From Bog-756 sp963753905 (lineage in GTDB: Bacteria; Actinomycetota; Acidimicrobiia; Acidimicrobiales; RAAP-2), in NCBI GenBank assembly GCA_963753905.1, contig CAVWDZ010000002.1:310001-374000 (forward strand): 64,000 nucleotides of DNA, read 5' to 3'. Made by a program: the position numbers and the translations under genes. The notes beneath the pieces were generated by a model. The model searched no databases and was not told the DNA's origin. It worked only from the letters and a program-made list of their open reading frames with translations. Positions 55,496 through 64,000 of this stretch are shown here, in pieces; position 1 is the stretch's first letter; each line of letters opens with the position of its first letter.

Positions 55496-56065
55496 TCAGG
55501 CTCCCTCGTAGGGGAAGCCGAGATCCGGCGCAGTCAGCAGCGCTCGGAAGGCCAGCCCCTCGGCGGCGGCCATCTCCGCACAGGTGCCACCGCGGTCCAC
55601 GACCGCCACCAGCAGCACGGGCACCGCGCCGGCCTCGGTCACCGCGTGTGCCGCTTCGAGCAGCGAGGTGCCACGGGTCACGGTGTCCTCGGTGACGACG
55701 ACCCGGTCGCCGGGGTCGAGTGCCCCGGCGATACGGCCCCCGCCACCGTGGTCCTTGGCAACCTTGCGCACGCTGAACCCCTTGAGCATCCGGCCCCTGG
55801 TGGCGGCTATGCCTGCGGTCACGAAGGCGACCGGGTCGGCACCCATGGTCAGCCCACCGATCGCGGTCGCGTCGTCGGGCACGACCGAGAGCACGCCGTC
55901 GGCCACCAAGAGCATCGCCTCCGGCCGGCAGACGGTCTGCTTCGAGTCGATGAACCAGCTGCTCGTGCGTCCCGACTTGAGCACGAACGATCCGCGTCGG
56001 ACCGAGTGCTCGAGGAGGTGGTCCCGCAACAACCGGAACTCCGTGTCCGGAAGGAGATCGCTCAT
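55496..56065 (-). CDS. pyrE: Orotate phosphoribosyltransferase
   Basis: 189 residues. The PRPP-binding motif VVVTEDTVTRGTSLLEAA is intact, with KSGRTSSWFID (orotate loop) and TMGADPVAFVTAG before it. It makes OMP from orotate and PRPP in pyrimidine synthesis. Its ATG overlaps the purM stop (ATGA), so it is transcribed with the purine genes. Confidence 0.93.
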   Translation of the reverse strand: MSDLLPDTEFRLLRDHLLEHSVRRGSFVLKSGRTSSWFIDSKQTVCRPEAMLLVADGVLSVVPDDATAIGGLTMGADPVAFVTAGIAATRGRMLKGFSVRKVAKDHGGGGRIAGALDPGDRVVVTEDTVTRGTSLLEAAHAVTEAGAVPVLLVAVVDRGGTCAEMAAAEGLAFRALLTAPDLGFPYEGA

Positions 56066-57198
56066 CGACCGCCCGTCCCGGCCCCTGGCCCCGCCCCGCT
56101 GTCGTCGTGCCACAGCGCGGGGCCGACCAGGTCGACACCGTGTTCGCCCGCAACCACCCTGCCCACGGTCACCGCAGGCAGGCCGGCCCCGGACAGCGCG
56201 GCAAGCGCGTCGTCGGCGCTCCCGGGCGCGACCACCAGGACCATGCCGAGGCCGAGGTTGAAGACTCGGGCCATCTCGTCGTCGTCGACCGGGCCCAGGC
56301 GGCGGATCTCGCCGAAGATCGGCGGCACCTCCCAGGTTCCCCGCTCGACGAGTGCGCGGCAACCGGGCGGGAGCGCGCGCGGAAGATTCTCCTCGAGCCC
56401 TCCCCCGGTGATGTGGGCCGCCGCGTGGACCTCGGCCGCGCCGAGCGCGGCCCGCACGGCCGGGGTGTAGATGACCGAGGGCCGGAGGAGCTCCTCGGCC
56501 AGGGTGGTCGTCGCTCCCGGCCAGGCCGGTGAGTCGAAGGTGAGCCCGGCCCGGTCGAGCAGGACGTGGCGGGCCAGCGTGTAGCCGTTCGAGCGGAGCC
56601 CCGGAGAGGGCAGTCCGAGCAAGACGTCACCGGGCGAGACCCTCGCCGGGCGGAGGATGGCGTCGCGCTCGACCACCCCGACCGCGAAGCCGACCAGGTC
56701 GAACTCCCCGGGCTCCTGGATGCCCGGATGCTCGGCCATCTCGCCGCCGAGCAGCGTGGCGCCGACCTGCCGGCACCCCTCGGCCACACCGGACACCAGC
56801 TCGGCCATCCGGGACGGCACGAGTGCGCCGGTCGAGATGTAGTCGAGGAAGAACAGCGGCTCGGCACCCTGGCAGACCAGGTCGTCCACGCACATCGCGA
56901 CCAGGTCGATGCCGACGGTGTCCAGCCGGTCGACGGCCCGGGCCACGGCCGCCTTGGTCCCGACCCCGTCGGTCGACGCCACGAGCACCGGGTGGTCGTA
57001 CCGGACGGTGTCGAGACCGAAGAGACCGCCGAAGCCGCCGACGTCGCCGAGCACCTCGGCGCGCCGGGTCGAGGCGACCATCGGGAGGATGAGGTCGACC
57101 GCCCGGCGGCCGGCGTCCACGTCGACCCCGGTTGCGGTGTAGGTGGCCGACGTGAGGGGATCGGGAGGGGGTGCCTCGGTCGGGACGCTCCCGCTCAC
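56062..57198 (-). CDS. purM: Phosphoribosylformylglycinamidine cyclo-ligase (AIR synthetase)
   Basis: 378 residues from GTG 57198, overlapping the purF stop. Characteristic stretches: LVASTDGVGTKAAVARA, DLVAMCVDDLVCQGAEPLFFLDYI, GATLLGGEMAEHPGIQ and HITGGGLEENLPRALP. ATP-grasp-like PurM fold. It closes the imidazole ring of AIR in purine synthesis. N-terminal ~20 residues are low complexity and start choice rests on the overlap. Confidence 0.95.
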   Translation of the reverse strand: MSGSVPTEAPPPDPLTSATYTATGVDVDAGRRAVDLILPMVASTRRAEVLGDVGGFGGLFGLDTVRYDHPVLVASTDGVGTKAAVARAVDRLDTVGIDLVAMCVDDLVCQGAEPLFFLDYISTGALVPSRMAELVSGVAEGCRQVGATLLGGEMAEHPGIQEPGEFDLVGFAVGVVERDAILRPARVSPGDVLLGLPSPGLRSNGYTLARHVLLDRAGLTFDSPAWPGATTTLAEELLRPSVIYTPAVRAALGAAEVHAAAHITGGGLEENLPRALPPGCRALVERGTWEVPPIFGEIRRLGPVDDDEMARVFNLGLGMVLVVAPGSADDALAALSGAGLPAVTVGRVVAGEHGVDLVGPALWHDDSGAGPGAGTGGR

Positions 57199-58664
57199 GC
57201 CCGCGAGAGGCCCGCAGTCGCCCGCAGGCCAGGCCGTTCGCCGAGCTCCACCCCGACCGGAACCGGGTAGGTGCCGGTGAGGCAGGCGTCGCAGAAGCCG
57301 GCGCCGGGGGCGTCGATGGCCTCGACCAGGTGCTCCAGACTCAGGTACTCGAGCGAGTCGACGTCCAGGAACTCGGCGATCTCCTCGGGGGACTTGATCG
57401 CGGCCAGCAACTCGGTGCGGTCGGGCGTGTCGATGCCGTAGAAGCACGGCCACTTGAAGGGTGGCGACGAGATCCGCAGGTGGACCTCGACGGCACCGGC
57501 GTCCCGGAGCATGGTGACCATGGCCCGGGTGGTCGTGCCCCGGACGATGGAGTCGTCGACCACGACGACCCGCTTGCCGGCGATGTTCTCGCGCAGCGGG
57601 TTGAGCTTGCGCCGGACTCCGCTGGCCCGCTCGGCCTGGGTCGGGGCGATGAAGGTCCGCCCGATGTAGCGGTTCTTGACGAGGCCCTGACCGTAGGGGA
57701 TGCCGGAGGCGACGGCGTAGCCCTCGGCCGCCGGCACGCCCGAGTCGGGGACGCCCATCACCAGGTCGGCAGCGACCGGGCGCTGGGTGGCGAGCAGCTG
57801 GCCCATCCGCCGGCGGGCACCGTGGACCTCGTTGCCGTAGAGGGTGGTGTCGGGGCGGGCGAAGTAGACGAACTCGAAGATGCACAGCTTGGGGTCGACC
57901 CGCGCCTCGGGAAAGGGCCGTTCCGAGCGCACCTGCGTGCCGTCGATGATCACCATCTCGCCGGGCTCCAGCTCACGGACGAAGGTGGCCCCGATGACGT
58001 CCAGCGCGGGCGACTCGGATGCGAGCACCCAGCCCGTCTCGAATCCGTCGACCGCGTCGAGCCGTCCGAGGCAGAGGGGGCGGAACCCGTTGGGATCGCG
58101 GACGCCGATGAGCCGGTCGGCGTCGAGCAGCACGAACGAGAAGGCCCCCTCGAGCTGTGGGAGGATGCCGACGAGGGCCCGCTCCAGGTCGGTCGCGTCC
58201 TCTGCGCGGCTGCGCTCGGGCTGGTCGGGTGGGAAGGCCTGTGCGAGGAGCTCGGCGACCAGGTCGCTGTCGGAGGAGACCAGTCCCGGCAGCATGTTGG
58301 CGACCCCGGCCAGGGAGGCCGTGTTGGTCAGGTTGCCGTTGTGGGCCAGCCCGAACCCTGCCCGACCGACGCCGCGGAACGCCGGCTGGGCGTTGGTCCA
58401 GTCACTCGAACCGGCCGTCGAGTAGCGGGTGTGCCCGATGGCCAGATGGCCGCGGAGACCGGAGAGCTTGCGCTCGTCGAACACGGTGGTCACGAGGCCC
58501 ATGTCCCGCATCACGGTGATGAGGTCACCGTCGCTCACCGCCATGCCCGCCGACTCCTGGCCACGGTGCTGGAGGGCGAAGAGCCCGTCGAAGGTCAGGT
58601 GTGCCACGGAGCGCCCCGGGGCATAGACCCCGAAGACTCCGCACGCTTCCTTGGCCTCCATCAT
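57195..58664 (-). CDS. purF: Amidophosphoribosyltransferase
   Basis: 489 residues. The N-terminal nucleophile Cys follows a short propeptide, MMEAKEA-C8-GVFGV, and the glutaminase domain (ALQHRGQESAGMAVSDG) precedes the PRTase domain with VVVVDDSIVRGTTTRAMV (PRPP loop). It catalyses the first committed step of purine synthesis. ATG 58661 is an alternative start. Order purF-purM-pyrE with 4-bp overlaps; the divergent PHP gene lies upstream. Confidence 0.95.
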   Translation of the reverse strand: MMEAKEACGVFGVYAPGRSVAHLTFDGLFALQHRGQESAGMAVSDGDLITVMRDMGLVTTVFDERKLSGLRGHLAIGHTRYSTAGSSDWTNAQPAFRGVGRAGFGLAHNGNLTNTASLAGVANMLPGLVSSDSDLVAELLAQAFPPDQPERSRAEDATDLERALVGILPQLEGAFSFVLLDADRLIGVRDPNGFRPLCLGRLDAVDGFETGWVLASESPALDVIGATFVRELEPGEMVIIDGTQVRSERPFPEARVDPKLCIFEFVYFARPDTTLYGNEVHGARRRMGQLLATQRPVAADLVMGVPDSGVPAAEGYAVASGIPYGQGLVKNRYIGRTFIAPTQAERASGVRRKLNPLRENIAGKRVVVVDDSIVRGTTTRAMVTMLRDAGAVEVHLRISSPPFKWPCFYGIDTPDRTELLAAIKSPEEIAEFLDVDSLEYLSLEHLVEAIDAPGAGFCDACLTGTYPVPVGVELGERPGLRATAGLSRA

Positions 58665-58775
58665 CGGTTGGTCACCGCACGCACCGGGGCTCGTCGGGCT
58701 CGTCAGCGACGGAACGGTTGCACCTGCTCCCCGAACCGCTCGTTTCCACTCTAGTGCCGCCCGCAGGAGGACCGG

Positions 58776-58781
58776 TAGCGT
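58776..58781 (+). promoter_or_regulatory. Leaderless -10 box (TAGCGT) of the PHP gene
   Basis: TAGCGT, 8 bases, ATG 58790. GTG 58784 lies two bases from the box and is too close to be the leaderless start. Confidence 0.5.
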
Positions 58782-58789
58782 CGGTGACG

Positions 58790-59641
58790 ATGATCGACCT
58801 GCACACCCACTCGACCGTCTCGGACGGGAGCGACCCGCCCGAGCGGGTCGTCGAGCTGGCCGCGGCGGCCGGCTGCACCGCCGTTGCCCTCACCGACCAC
58901 GACTCGCTGGCCGGTGTCGGCAGGGCCGCGGTACGGGCCGGCGAGCTCGGGATCACCCTCGTCCCGGGGTGCGAGGTCTCCTGCGTGCCGGTCGCCTCGG
59001 GGGGCATGCACGTCCTCGTCTACTTCGTGGCGGACGACGGGAGCCCCCTCGGGTCCGAGCTGGGCCGGCTCCGGGAGGACCGGCGCCGACGCAACCTGGC
59101 GTTGGCCGACCGGCTCGCCGAGCTCGGCATCCCGGTCACCTTCCCGATGGCCGCGGCGCTGGCCGGCAGCGAGGAGGGAACGGGCCGGCCCCACTTCGCG
59201 GCGGCCATGGTCGCTGCCGAGGTGGTCGGCTCGATCGACGAGGCCTTCGACCGCTTCCTCGGGAACGACGGTCCTGCCTTCGTGCCCAAGGCACGCCTGA
59301 CCGGGGCGGAGGTGGCCGGGTTGGCCGAGGCGTCCGGCGGGGTGGCCGTCCTCGCCCATCCCTACAGCCTCGGCCTCGAGGGAGCGGACCTGGCCGACGC
59401 CGTGGGCGACCTGGCCGCCGCCGGCTTCGCCGGTCTCGAGGTCACCTACGGGCGGTACTCGCGTCGTCAGCGCACCGAGCTCGGCCACCTCGCCCGCCGG
59501 TTCGGCCTGGTGCCGACGGGTGGATCGGACTACCACGGCACCACCAAACCGGACCTCGCGGTGGGCACCGGCCGCGGCGACCTGCGGGTCGCCAACCGGG
59601 TGCTCGGGCAACTGGCAGCCCGCCGCGCGTCGGCCGCCTGA
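58790..59641 (+). CDS. PHP-domain phosphoesterase (Trph/RNase AM-like)
   Basis: 283 residues. The PHP metal motifs are all present: IDLHTHSTVSDGS (H-x-H), TDHDS, PGCEVSC, VAVLAHPYS and PTGGSDYHG. The length and insertion match the YciV/Trph group, which hydrolyses 3',5'-nucleoside bisphosphates or trims RNA 5' ends. It is cytoplasmic. It is a plus-strand gene inserted between purF and purL with no obvious link. Confidence 0.85.
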   Translation: MIDLHTHSTVSDGSDPPERVVELAAAAGCTAVALTDHDSLAGVGRAAVRAGELGITLVPGCEVSCVPVASGGMHVLVYFVADDGSPLGSELGRLREDRRRRNLALADRLAELGIPVTFPMAAALAGSEEGTGRPHFAAAMVAAEVVGSIDEAFDRFLGNDGPAFVPKARLTGAEVAGLAEASGGVAVLAHPYSLGLEGADLADAVGDLAAAGFAGLEVTYGRYSRRQRTELGHLARRFGLVPTGGSDYHGTTKPDLAVGTGRGDLRVANRVLGQLAARRASAA

Positions 59642-59670
59642 TCCGCGGGCGGAGACCGGTCGGCGATCGC

Positions 59671-61983
<2,313 letters not shown>

Positions 61984-61990
61984 TCGCCCG

Positions 61991-61996
61991 AGCGTA
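61991..61996 (-). promoter_or_regulatory. Leaderless -10 box (TACGCT) of purL
   Basis: Minus-strand TACGCT, 7 bases, ATG 61983; no Shine-Dalgarno. Confidence 0.6.
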
Positions 61997-62305
61997 CCCG
62001 CCGGTCCCCGGGGTCCCGGAGTGGCCCCGCTGGTACGGGCGCTGGCCTGACGCGTGTGCATTTCGGTGCTCTCGGACATGGGATACCGGCCGATGGCCAC
62101 CAGTTCCCCCCGCGCCTTTCGAGCAGCTCTGCGGGTAGGGAGAGCATCCATTGGCGCCAAAGAAGGAAGCTCTCCGTGGGCGATCCTGGCGTTCCCCCGT
62201 CGAATCCCCAGCCTGAGTGCACTCGTCCGCCGGAATGCTCGCAACGGTCTCCCATGTAACGGTTGCGGGTTTGCCCCGAATGGGGCGCTCTGCGAAGCTG
62301 ACGAC
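61997..62305. other. Divergent intergenic region purL / unknown protein
   Basis: About 310 bp with no gene on either strand. It includes the small hairpin GCCCC-GAAT-GGGGC (62273-62286) about 20 bases before the plus-strand ATG. No riboswitch consensus recognised. Confidence 0.45.
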
Positions 62306-62737
62306 ATGGCACCGACCACCGCCGGGAAATCCGGCAAGAAGACGCCGATGACCGACGCACACAAGGCCGCTCTGGCCAAGGGGCGGGAGGAGGGGCGCAT
62401 CGTGCGCCAGTACCTCGAGGCCCTCGAGGCGACCAAGCCCCGCCGGGGCCGCAAGCGCACCCCCGACTCGATCCGCAAGAGGCTGACGACGATCGAGTCG
62501 TCCCTCGCCACAGCTGATCCGCTCGCCAGGCTGCACCTGGTCGAGGAGCGCCAGCGCCTCGAGGGAGAGCTCGCCCACACCGGCGACACGGTCGACCTGG
62601 CCGGAATCGAGAAGAGCTTCGTGAAGGTGGCCCGCCCCTACGGCGAGCGCAAGGGCATCTCGTACTCGGCGTGGCGGACGGTCGGGGTCAGTGCCTCGGT
62701 CCTCCAGCAGGCCAAGATCCCCCGCACCCGCGGCTGA
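62306..62737 (+). CDS. Small basic conserved-looking protein, unknown function
   Basis: 143 residues from ATG 62306. A Lys/Ala-rich start (KSGKKTPMTDAHKAALAKGREEGRIVRQYLEALE) and KPRRGRKRTPDSIRKRL lead into helical sequence (TTIESSLATADPLARLHLVEERQRLEGEL), then FVKVARPYGERKGISYSAWRTVGVSASVLQQAKIPRTRG. The strongly basic composition and the final WRTVGVSASVLQQA, which looks like a helix-turn-helix recognition segment, suggest DNA or RNA binding. I do not recognise a named family. It sits between purQ and purL on the opposite strand. Confidence 0.7.
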   Translation: MAPTTAGKSGKKTPMTDAHKAALAKGREEGRIVRQYLEALEATKPRRGRKRTPDSIRKRLTTIESSLATADPLARLHLVEERQRLEGELAHTGDTVDLAGIEKSFVKVARPYGERKGISYSAWRTVGVSASVLQQAKIPRTRG

Positions 62738-62756
62738 CCCCTCGGCGCGGGCCGAC

Positions 62757-63452
62757 TCAGGCCACCGTCGCCGGCGCGGCGGCACCGGCTCCCGCCGCGA
62801 CCAACAGGGCGGACAGCAGCACTGCACCGTCCTCGGTCCCGAGCAGCCGGTCGGATGCCCGCTCGGGGTGGGGCATGAGCCCCACCACGTTGCGCCCGGC
62901 ATTGCAGACACCCGCGATGTCGTCGACCGAGCCGTTGGGGTTGTCCACGTAGCGGAGCACGATCCGCCCTTCGTCCCTGAGCTCGTCGAGCGTGGCGGCG
63001 TCGCAGGTGTAGTTCCCCTCGAAGTGGTTGATGGGCACGGCGAGCTCGGTCCCGACCGGCACCCCGGCGGTGAGCACCGTGTCGCTGCGCTCGACCCTCA
63101 CCGTGACCATCGTGCAGACGAACCGCAGGCCGCGGTTCTTCTGGAGCGCCCCCGGGAGCAGGCCGGCCTCGGTCAGGATCTGGAATCCGTTGCAGATGCC
63201 GACCACCGGACCGCCGCCCGACGCGAAATCGGCCACCGCCTCCATGACCGGGGAGAAGCGGGCGATCGCGCCGGGCCGGAGGTAGTCGCCGTGGGCGAAC
63301 CCACCGGGCAGGACGAGCGCGTCGTAGCCGGCGACCGAGGTGTCCGCGTGCCAGACCAGACGGGCGTCGGCACCGAGCCCTTCGAGGGCGCGGACCGCGT
63401 CGTGCTCGCAATTGGTCCCCGGGAAGAGGACGACCCCGACCCGCGGAGCCAT
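62757..63452 (-). CDS. purQ: Phosphoribosylformylglycinamidine synthase, glutaminase subunit
   Basis: 231 residues. Class I glutaminase: GVVLFPGTNCEHDAVRAL start, nucleophile Cys in VVGICNGFQIL and the His-x-Glu of LMPHPER. It supplies ammonia to PurL. Its ATG overlaps the purS stop (TGATG), so it is coupled to purS. Confidence 0.96.
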   Translation of the reverse strand: MAPRVGVVLFPGTNCEHDAVRALEGLGADARLVWHADTSVAGYDALVLPGGFAHGDYLRPGAIARFSPVMEAVADFASGGGPVVGICNGFQILTEAGLLPGALQKNRGLRFVCTMVTVRVERSDTVLTAGVPVGTELAVPINHFEGNYTCDAATLDELRDEGRIVLRYVDNPNGSVDDIAGVCNAGRNVVGLMPHPERASDRLLGTEDGAVLLSALLVAAGAGAAAPATVA

Positions 63453-63727
63453 CAGGCCGAAGCGCCGGCCGGATGCACGGTCACCACCGACTCCTCGATG
63501 ACCGGATTGGCGAGCAGGCGGTCGGCCACGACGGTGGCCCGGGCCATGGCGTCGGCGTCGTCGTGCGCGACCAGGTCGAAGCGGAAGGACTTCCCGGCCC
63601 GCACCGCGGTCACCCCGGCGAGGCCCAGCGCCGGAAGGGCCCGCTCGATGGTCGCTCCCTGCGGATCGGCGATGCCGTCACGGAGGAGCACTTCGACCTG
63701 CGCCGTGAAGCGCCGCTCCTCGGCCAT
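63452..63727 (-). CDS. purS: Phosphoribosylformylglycinamidine synthase subunit PurS
   Basis: About 91 residues from ATG 63727 (GTG 63736 in frame is possible). TAQVEVLLRDGIADPQGATIERALPALG and VRAGKSFRFDL are the PurS pattern. It tethers PurQ and PurL. A TACGGT lies at 63740-63735, 7 bases before the ATG, but inside the end of purC, so an internal leaderless promoter is only possible. Confidence 0.94.
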   Translation of the reverse strand: MAEERRFTAQVEVLLRDGIADPQGATIERALPALGLAGVTAVRAGKSFRFDLVAHDDADAMARATVVADRLLANPVIEESVVTVHPAGASA

Positions 63728-63728
63728 C

Positions 63729-64000
63729 TCAGGCACCGTACCAGTCGGCGAGCGAGCGTCCGCAGACCCGTTCGTAGGCGGCGACGTAGCGCTCCGCTGT
63801 CGCGGCCACGACGGTATCGGGAAGAGGCGGTGGGGGTGGCTGCTTGTCCCAGGGTTGGGCCTCCAGCCAGTCGCGCAGGGGTTGCTTGTCGAACGAGGGC
63901 GGGTTGGTCCCCGGGGCGCAGTCGTCGGCCGGCCAGAACCGTGACGAGTCCGGGGTGAGCACCTCGTCGCAGATCGAGAGGCGTCCGTCGATGAAGCCCA
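63729..64000 (-). CDS. purC: SAICAR synthetase, C-terminal part (5' end outside window)
   Basis: The frame runs off the right window edge. The visible ~90 residues include GFIDGRLSICDEVLTPDSSRFW, the conserved PurC C-terminal region, followed by PSFDKQPLRDWLEAQPWDKQPP and a terminal helical segment. It converts CAIR plus Asp to SAICAR. Its stop is one base before the purS start, so the operon order is purC-purS-purQ. Confidence 0.92.
   Translation of the reverse strand, partial: GFIDGRLSICDEVLTPDSSRFWPADDCAPGTNPPSFDKQPLRDWLEAQPWDKQPPPPPLPDTVVAATAERYVAAYERVCGRSLADWYGA

Overview
The window is 64 kb of high-GC DNA from a chromosome that looks actinobacterial. This is inference from gene content: SenX3/RegX3-like two-component pair, polyphosphate glucokinase, CtaA/CtaB, ClpS next to a DUF2017 protein. 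It is also supported by many housekeeping genes that lack a Shine-Dalgarno site and start 6-9 nt after a TANNNT -10 box, the actinobacterial leaderless pattern. The class cannot be fixed from the sequence; Acidimicrobiia is a guess.

Layout. (1) 1-3998: the end of an MMPL exporter, then a sulfur-handling set: a CsoR/CstR-type repressor with two Cys and no metal His, a methyltransferase, a sulfide:quinone oxidoreductase-like flavoprotein, a TusE/DsrC-like carrier and a DsrE-like protein. (2) 4169-19941: a genomic island inserted in a tRNA-Arg(ACG) gene and bounded by a perfect 44-bp direct repeat. It carries an HNH nuclease, an alpha/beta hydrolase, a lipoprotein, a beheaded SIMPL lipoprotein, an AbiEi/AbiEii pair whose toxin ends in a WYL-like domain, an orphan ribbon-helix-helix antitoxin, a truncated tyrosine integrase, a second AbiE-like pair and a complete type I Wadjet operon (jetABCD). 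It reads as a defence island that can no longer mobilise itself.

(3) 20302-32856: an MFS exporter; a tightly coupled four-gene operon with six YbjQ (UPF0145) domains in three proteins; a CoA-transferase/DUF35/thiolase set; a secreted protein; a 1,307-residue cyclase-ATPase-TPR signalling protein. (4) 32846-38894: a quinone oxidoreductase, an AT-rich lone ATPase that looks acquired, a frameshifted CHAD protein, polyphosphate glucokinase and an amidase. (5) 38710-45082: five overlapping genes for a type IV secretion-like machine (coupling ATPase, VirB4-like, SCO6880-like, VirB6-like, VirB2-like) with no relaxase in the window. (6) 45200-53964: SenX3/RegX3-like pair, serS, an ABC exporter, heme A biosynthesis (ctaB, ctaA) with a TlpA-like thioredoxin, clpS and a DUF2017 gene. 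(7) 54003-54384: tRNA-Glu, -Asp and -Phe. (8) 54771-64000: a PadR regulator and then the purine/pyrimidine cluster purC-purS-purQ-purL-purF-purM-pyrE on the minus strand, interrupted by two plus-strand genes (a PHP phosphoesterase and an unknown basic protein).

The least explained parts are the YbjQ operon, the AbiEii-WYL fusion, the relaxase-less secretion cluster, and a 16-bp perfect hairpin inside jetD.
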